From Actinomycetes bacterium (GTDB taxonomy: Bacteria; Actinomycetota; Actinomycetes; Mycobacteriales; Mycobacteriaceae): DNA of 64,000 nt. The position numbers were made by a program, and so were the translations under genes. Below are positions 59,460 through 64,000 of the stretch, one piece after another. Below the pieces are notes generated by a model that saw only the letters and a program-made list of their open reading frames with translations, made no database searches and had not been told where the DNA came from. The first letter of the stretch is position 1, and each line of letters opens with the position of its first letter. Location of the stretch: positions 22,190 to 86,189 of the forward strand of contig JAHZJB010000050.1 of assembly GCA_022601135.1 (NCBI GenBank), written 5' to 3'.

Positions 59460-60430
59460 CCGCTTCTCGCTGGTCGATCTCCAACTACCTGGCCGCCGAC
59501 GCCGCCGAACAAGCGCTGCGCTTCGACGTCCGTGATGGACTCACCCAGAAACCGAAATCGTTGCCACCCAAGTGGTTCTACGACTCGGTGGGAAGTGACC
59601 TGTTCGACCAGATCACCCGGCTGCCCGACTACTACCCCACCCGGGCCGAGGCGCAGATCCTGGTCCGGCATGCGGACGAGATCGCGGCCGTCTCGGGTGC
59701 CGACACACTGGTCGAGTTGGGCAGCGGCACGTCGGAGAAGACACGGATGCTGCTCGATGCCCTGCAGGACCGCGGATCATTGCTGCGCTTCATCCCCTTC
59801 GACGTAGACTCCAGCGTGCTGACTGCAGCGGGCGCGGCCATCGGGCGAGAGTATCCGGGCGTCGAGATAGCCGCGGTGTGTGGCGATTTCGAAGAGCACC
59901 TGGGCAAGATCCCCAACGGGGGCCGTCGGCTGGTGGCGTTTCTGGGGTCCACGATCGGCAACCTGACGCCCGTTCTGCGCTCCGGCTTCCTGGCCTCGGT
60001 GGCCGACATGCTGGCGCCTGGCGACTCGCTGCTGCTGGGCACCGATCTAGTCAAGGACGCGGGCAGGCTGGTCCGGGCATACGACGACAGCGCCGGGGTG
60101 ACGGCGCGGTTCAACCGCAACGTGCTCGCGGTGGTGAATCGTGAGCTCGGCGCCGATTTCGACGTCGACGCGTTCGACCATGTCGCCCGTTACAACGACG
60201 CTGAGGAACGCGTGGAGATGTGGTTGAGGTCGACTCGCGCTCAGCGCGTCCACATTCCCGCGCTCGGCCTGGATGTGGACTTCGCCGCGGGCGAGGAAAT
60301 CCTCACCGAGGTGTCGTGCAAGTTCCGGCGGAGCGGAGTGGACGCCGAGTTGGCTGCCGCCGGATTACGCCGCACCCACTGGTGGACAGACGATTTCGGT
60401 GATTTCGGCGTGTCGCTCTCGGTGCGATGA
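59456..60430 (+). CDS. egtD: Histidine N-alpha-methyltransferase (hercynine synthase)
   Basis: A 324-residue SAM enzyme that trimethylates histidine, the first committed step. [18 protein letters not shown] opens the domain, [20 protein letters not shown] binds [14 protein letters not shown] and [19 protein letters not shown] form the histidine pocket. ATG 59456 overlaps the egtC stop by four bases, so this is a fully coupled operon. Length equals the family norm. Confidence 0.95.
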   Translation: MTASRWSISNYLAADAAEQALRFDVRDGLTQKPKSLPPKWFYDSVGSDLFDQITRLPDYYPTRAEAQILVRHADEIAAVSGADTLVELGSGTSEKTRMLLDALQDRGSLLRFIPFDVDSSVLTAAGAAIGREYPGVEIAAVCGDFEEHLGKIPNGGRRLVAFLGSTIGNLTPVLRSGFLASVADMLAPGDSLLLGTDLVKDAGRLVRAYDDSAGVTARFNRNVLAVVNRELGADFDVDAFDHVARYNDAEERVEMWLRSTRAQRVHIPALGLDVDFAAGEEILTEVSCKFRRSGVDAELAAAGLRRTHWWTDDFGDFGVSLSVR

Positions 60431-60443
60431 GGAAGTTGGCAAC

Positions 60444-61541
60444 GTGAGGCTCGCCGAGGCCTGGCGCGCCGCGCGGCCATCGGTCGCCGGCGTGCATGTT
60501 GACAGTGCGGCCTGCTCGCGGCAGAGCTTCGCGGTTATCGACGCGGCCGCCCGGCACGCCCGTCACGAGGCGGAGCTGGGTGGTTATGTCGCCGCCGAGG
60601 CCGCGGCCCCGGCACTCGACGCGGGCCGTGCCGGGCTACGGGCGCTTACCGGGATGCCGGGCGCCGATGTCGTCTTCACCACCGGATCCCACAACGCGCT
60701 CGACATCCTGCTGGGCGAGTGGACCGGTGACCGCACGCTGGCTTGTCTGCCGGGAGAGTTCGGTCCCAATCTGGCGCTCATGGCGCTGCGCGGATTCGAG
60801 GTTCGCACCCTGCCGGTCGACGGTTCGGGCCGGCTCGACGTCGATGCTGCCGCCGTTGCACTGGCAGCGGATCCACCGCCGCTCGTCCACTTCACCGTTC
60901 TCGGCAGTCACAGCGGCATAGTGCAGCCGGCTCACGACATGCTGCTGGTGTGTCGAGAACTCGGAGTCCCGATGATTGTCGACGCCGCACAGGGATTCGG
61001 ACATCTGGACTGCGCAGGCATCGGCGCCGACGTGCTGTATTCCTCGGCGCGGAAATGGGCGGCGGGTCCACGCGGCGTGGGGATGCTGTCCGCCCGAGCC
61101 GGGTGGCTGTCCGAATCCACCTTGCTGCGAATGAGCTACGCGGAGAAAAATGTCGGCCTGCACGTCGCATTCTCGGCAGCGCTGGGCGAGCACCTGGCGG
61201 CAGGTGCGCACAACATTCAGGCCAGGCTGCGTGAGGTGGGGGCCGCTACGCGGACCGCGCTCGCGTCCGTGACCGGATGGACCGTCATCGAGCCCGTCGA
61301 CGAGCCGAGTGCCATCACCACGCTGCGCCCGCCCGACGGTGTCGATCCGTCAGCGGTGCGGACCCGGCTGCTCGCCGAGCATTCCATCGTGACCACTGAC
61401 CTTGGCCTGGAGCGTGCGCCACTGGAGATGACCCGCCCCGCACTGCGGGTTTCGCCCCACGTCGACGCCACCGACGCCGACCTCGAAGCGCTCGCCGAAG
61501 CATTGCACGCGGTCACGCGGTCATGCGGTGACAGCCGGTGA
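60444..61541 (+). CDS. egtE: Hercynylcysteine sulfoxide lyase
   Basis: A 365-residue PLP enzyme (class V fold) that cleaves the C-S bond to yield ergothioneine. [18 protein letters not shown] binds the cofactor phosphate, [11 protein letters not shown] holds the Asp that pairs with the pyridine, and the PLP Lys is residue 204 in [15 protein letters not shown] 60444 with GAGGAAG upstream; 13 bases after egtD. Last gene of the operon. Confidence 0.93.
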   Translation: MRLAEAWRAARPSVAGVHVDSAACSRQSFAVIDAAARHARHEAELGGYVAAEAAAPALDAGRAGLRALTGMPGADVVFTTGSHNALDILLGEWTGDRTLACLPGEFGPNLALMALRGFEVRTLPVDGSGRLDVDAAAVALAADPPPLVHFTVLGSHSGIVQPAHDMLLVCRELGVPMIVDAAQGFGHLDCAGIGADVLYSSARKWAAGPRGVGMLSARAGWLSESTLLRMSYAEKNVGLHVAFSAALGEHLAAGAHNIQARLREVGAATRTALASVTGWTVIEPVDEPSAITTLRPPDGVDPSAVRTRLLAEHSIVTTDLGLERAPLEMTRPALRVSPHVDATDADLEALAEALHAVTRSCGDSR

Positions 61542-61634
61542 GCACACCCCGTCGCTGCGAGAGCGCGTGTCTGCACAGCGGCGCGCCGCAAAAGGTGTAC
61601 GGGAACGCGCGCTCGCCGCGACCTCCGCAGCCTC

Positions 61635-62312
61635 TTACGCCGGCTTGTGGGCGCTGAGCAGGAACGCCGGAACCTTCATCCGGCCCCGTTCGTCCGTCCG
61701 GTGAGCCGGCATCTGCACCGTGGCGTTCCGCATCGGTATCGCGTTGGCGTGAATGAACGCCGGGCGGATCTCGTCGATATGCCAGTATTTGCCGACCGCT
61801 GCCCGCAGCTCGTCTTCAGTCACCTCGTTGGGCTTGACCTCGAGTTCTGCAGGAAAGGCCCCACGGGCGAACACCAGGATGAAGTAGGAGGCACCCGGCG
61901 CGGCCGCCCGGAAAACCGACCGTTGATAGCCGTCGCGGCCTTCGACAGGCAGCGAATGGAACAGCGTCGAGTCGATGATCGTATTGAAACGACCGTCGAA
62001 ACCGGTGAAGGTCGTGATGTCGTCCTGCACGAAGGTGGCCCGGGATAGTCCGCGATCCCGCGCGGCTTTGGTGGCTGCCGCGACCGCGCTCTGTACGAGC
62101 TCGATGCCGACGACCGTGTATCCGTCGGCAGCCAGGGCCAGCGACAATTCCGCGTGTCCGCAGCCGGCGTCCAGCACGTCGCTGTGCACTTTTCCGGCGT
62201 TGATCAGGGCGGCGAGCTCTGGCTGTGGTTCGCCGATGTTCCACGGCGGCTCCCCGTCGAACTCGCTGGAGCCATCGTAGGCGGCGTCCCAGTTCATCAT
62301 TTCGGCGTTCAT
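61635..62312 (-). CDS. Class I SAM-dependent methyltransferase (Rv3699-like)
   Basis: A 225-residue methyltransferase of the thiopurine/UbiE-like group. WNIGEPQPELAALI precedes the SAM loop VLDAGCGHAELSLALAADG, then VGIELVQSAVAAA and FNTIIDSTLFHSLP. The substrate is unknown. It keeps the same place beside the egt genes as Rv3699. ATG 62312 is used; a GTG at 62324 is possible. It is downstream of the GCS2 ligase on the same strand, 37 bases apart. Confidence 0.84.
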   Translation of the reverse strand: MNAEMMNWDAAYDGSSEFDGEPPWNIGEPQPELAALINAGKVHSDVLDAGCGHAELSLALAADGYTVVGIELVQSAVAAATKAARDRGLSRATFVQDDITTFTGFDGRFNTIIDSTLFHSLPVEGRDGYQRSVFRAAAPGASYFILVFARGAFPAELEVKPNEVTEDELRAAVGKYWHIDEIRPAFIHANAIPMRNATVQMPAHRTDERGRMKVPAFLLSAHKPA

Positions 62313-62349
62313 CGCGTCGGCCACGGCGCAGACGATACGCCGTGTGCAC

Positions 62350-63840
62350 TCAGTCAGGCAGATCCCAGGTATGTACCGGATCGTTGGAGTGCATCCGTTC
62401 GCAGTACAACCGCAACATCTCGGCGAGTGCATCGGGACGGCTCAATCCGCGATCCTGTAGCGCGCCGGCCGCGGCTGACTGCCAGGCCGCACCGTTGCGG
62501 CCCGTCTTGGCGCGTCCCTCGATGACACCGAGGTAGCGGTCGCGTACGTCGGAAGCGACCTCCCAGCGGCGCAGTCCCTCCTCGGCCATCGGCAGGAGTT
62601 GCCGTAGGACCAATTCGTCGGGTGTGACTTCCCCCAGCGCCGGCCAGTACAGCCGGGCGTCCATACCGTGTCGTGCCGCAGCCTCGAAATTGGCTTCTGC
62701 GGCAGCGAAAGTCATCTTCGTCCACAGTGGACGGTCATCCTCGGACATCGTCCGCAGCACTCCGTAGTAGAAGGCGGAGTTGGCCATCATGTCGAGCACT
62801 GTCGGCCCCGCGGGAAGCACCCGGTTCTCTACGCGGAGATGAGGGCGGCCGACCCCCCCGTGTTCGACGACGTCGTACACCGGCCGGTTCCAGCGATAGA
62901 TGGTGCCGTTGTGTAGCCGCAGTTCTGACAGCCGGGGAGCGCGTCCCTGGGCAAGCTCGGCCACCGGGTCCTCGTCGGAGAGCTCCGGCAGCAGCGATGG
63001 GAAGTAGCGCACGTTCTCTTCGAACAGGTCGAAGATCGACGTGATCCAGCGTTCGCCGAACCACACCCGGGGGCGCACCCCTTGGGCTTTGAGTTCGTCG
63101 GGGCGGGTGTCGGTGGCCTGTGCGAACAACTCGATCCGCGTCTCCGCCCACAGGCGGTGGCCGAAGAAAAACGGCGAGTTGGCACCCAGCGCCAGCTGCG
63201 GACCGGCCAGCACCTGTGCGGCGTTCCAGTTGTTGGCGAATTCCGCCGGTGAGACCTGCAGGTGCAGCTGCATGCTGGTGCAGGCGGACTCGGGTGCGAT
63301 GGAGGCGGTCTGCAGGCTGAGTCGCTCGGGGCCGTCGATGTCGATCATGATGTCCTCGCCGCGGGCGGTGAAGATGGAGTCGTTGAGCGCCTGGTAGCGG
63401 GTCGACTCGCTCATCCAGCGTCCGGAAAGGTGCTCGGGCAGCAGAGTCGGCAGGATTCCGATCATCACGATGTGGGCGCCGTCGTTGTTGGCTTTGACTT
63501 CCGCGGCATTGAGGCTGGCGCGGATCTCGTCCTCGAGTTCTAATGCGGCCCGCCCGGGCAGTCGGCGGGGTGGCACGTTGAATTCGATGTTGTAGGCGCC
63601 CAGCTCGGTCTGGTAGGCCGGATCGGCGATCGAGGCGAGGACCTCGGAGTTGGTCATCGCGGGCTGGTAGTCGGAGTCGACCAGGTTGCATTCGATCTCC
63701 ATGCCGGTCAGCGGCTTCTTGAACTCGAAGCTGGACTGGGCGAGCATGGTCTCGAAGACATCGAGGGAAAGTTGCACCTTGCGCCGGTATTCACGGCGGT
63801 GCGCGCGACTGAATTCGGCCCGCTTCAATTCCTCGCCCAC
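62350..63840 (-). CDS. GCS2-family glutamate-cysteine ligase-like protein (Rv3698-like)
   Basis: A 496-residue carboxylate-amine ligase fold protein. LTGMEIECNLVDSDYQPAMT and YNIEFNVPPRRLPG are the ATP/metal motifs, CTSMQLHLQVSPAEFANNW and ALGANSPFFFGHRLWAETRI follow, and LRVENRVLPAGPTVLDM closes the active site. It is distinct from EgtA and its substrates are unknown; it should form a gamma-glutamyl or similar amide bond. The GTG at 63840 is the start. Corresponds to Rv3698 by position. Confidence 0.85.
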   Translation of the reverse strand: MGEELKRAEFSRAHRREYRRKVQLSLDVFETMLAQSSFEFKKPLTGMEIECNLVDSDYQPAMTNSEVLASIADPAYQTELGAYNIEFNVPPRRLPGRAALELEDEIRASLNAAEVKANNDGAHIVMIGILPTLLPEHLSGRWMSESTRYQALNDSIFTARGEDIMIDIDGPERLSLQTASIAPESACTSMQLHLQVSPAEFANNWNAAQVLAGPQLALGANSPFFFGHRLWAETRIELFAQATDTRPDELKAQGVRPRVWFGERWITSIFDLFEENVRYFPSLLPELSDEDPVAELAQGRAPRLSELRLHNGTIYRWNRPVYDVVEHGGVGRPHLRVENRVLPAGPTVLDMMANSAFYYGVLRTMSEDDRPLWTKMTFAAAEANFEAAARHGMDARLYWPALGEVTPDELVLRQLLPMAEEGLRRWEVASDVRDRYLGVIEGRAKTGRNGAAWQSAAAGALQDRGLSRPDALAEMLRLYCERMHSNDPVHTWDLPD

Positions 63841-63961
63841 CCCGCCATTGTCGGCGAGCGCGCGTAGTAACAGGGTTATGTCGCGTGTTGTGGCTCAGAA
63901 TCGCGACGTCCCCCTGTTGTCGTTAGAGGGCTTGGTGTCCCAAGACAACGAGGAGGACGTC

Positions 63962-64000
63962 GTGGTCAACGATAATGCTTTGTCCCGTGGAGATAGACGG
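63962..64000 (+). CDS. Start of a gene cut by the window edge
   Basis: Thirteen codons (Met-Val-Asn-Asp-Asn-Ala-Leu-Ser-Arg-Gly-Asp-Arg-Arg) follow GTG 63962... with GAGGAGGACGTC directly upstream, a strong ribosome site. The frame is open back to ATG 63878, so the true start may be earlier. Too short to identify; a mobile-element gene is possible but not shown. Confidence 0.4.
   Translation, partial: MVNDNALSRGDRR

Overview
The window is high-GC actinobacterial DNA, and almost certainly Mycobacterium in the broad sense. Evidence: an LpqH-type 19 kDa lipoprotein, the five ergothioneine genes egtA-egtE, GatD/MurT, a tuberculostearic-acid-type methyltransferase/oxidoreductase pair, DUF732 and PknH_C-like exported proteins, many GTG starts and very short gene overlaps. 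Compared from memory with M. tuberculosis, the backbone runs in the opposite sense through the Rv3761c-Rv3752c block (phosphotransferase, LapA, proXVWZ, glycolipid-binding protein, tyrA, tadA), then Rv3722c-Rv3707c (aspC, dnaX, lipid methylation pair, SRPBCC, ami1, ybaB, recR, gatD, murT, dnaQ, leuA, ask, asd, DUF4185), then Rv3705c-Rv3698 (PknH_C-like, egtABCDE, methyltransferase, GCS2 ligase). Gene names in the entries rest on motifs and remembered family sequences; no search was run.

Layout. 1-4.3 kb: a flavoprotein cut by the window edge, an unknown protein with a 9-bp coding repeat, a polysaccharide deacetylase, galE and a histidine phosphatase followed by a triple 30-bp repeat. 4.4-12.2 kb: phosphotransferase, LapA protein, the proXVWZ osmoprotectant ABC importer, tyrA, tadA and tRNA-Ser(CGA). 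12.3-29.2 kb: an accessory stretch with a VapBC-type module, a tandem pair of unknown paralogues, an M42 peptidase, two LpqH-family lipoproteins, tgt and gluQRS (queuosine), a P450, an amine oxidase, ligC plus a LigD-type polymerase (end joining), small exported proteins, a thioesterase and a PepA-like protease. 29.4-48 kb: tRNA-Ser(GGA), SRP RNA and the conserved dnaX-recR-murT-leuA-ask-asd backbone. 48-54.9 kb: an insertion in that backbone that looks devoted to metals and redox: a DsbB-like protein with a 52-residue partner, several small membrane proteins rich in His or Met, a 392-residue protein built from His-Asp-His-Gly repeats, a four-gene operon of zinc-free ribosomal proteins, and a divergent COG0523-family protein with Zur-like boxes in between. 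54.9-64 kb: Ohr, a PknH_C-like exported protein, egtABCDE, a methyltransferase and a second GCS2 ligase.

How the genes work together. Peptidoglycan is served by murT/gatD (lipid II amidation) and ami1; DNA replication and repair by dnaX, recR, the DnaQ-like exonuclease, ligC and the polymerase; aspartate-family and leucine synthesis by ask-asd and leuA; redox defence by egtABCDE and ohr; osmotic stress by proXVWZ and possibly the M42 peptidase. The most interesting items are a leucine leader-peptide attenuator in front of leuA, visible to the base (16 codons with three consecutive Leu codons, and alternative stems), and the 48-55 kb metal island with its His-rich repeat protein next to the zinc-sparing ribosomal operon.
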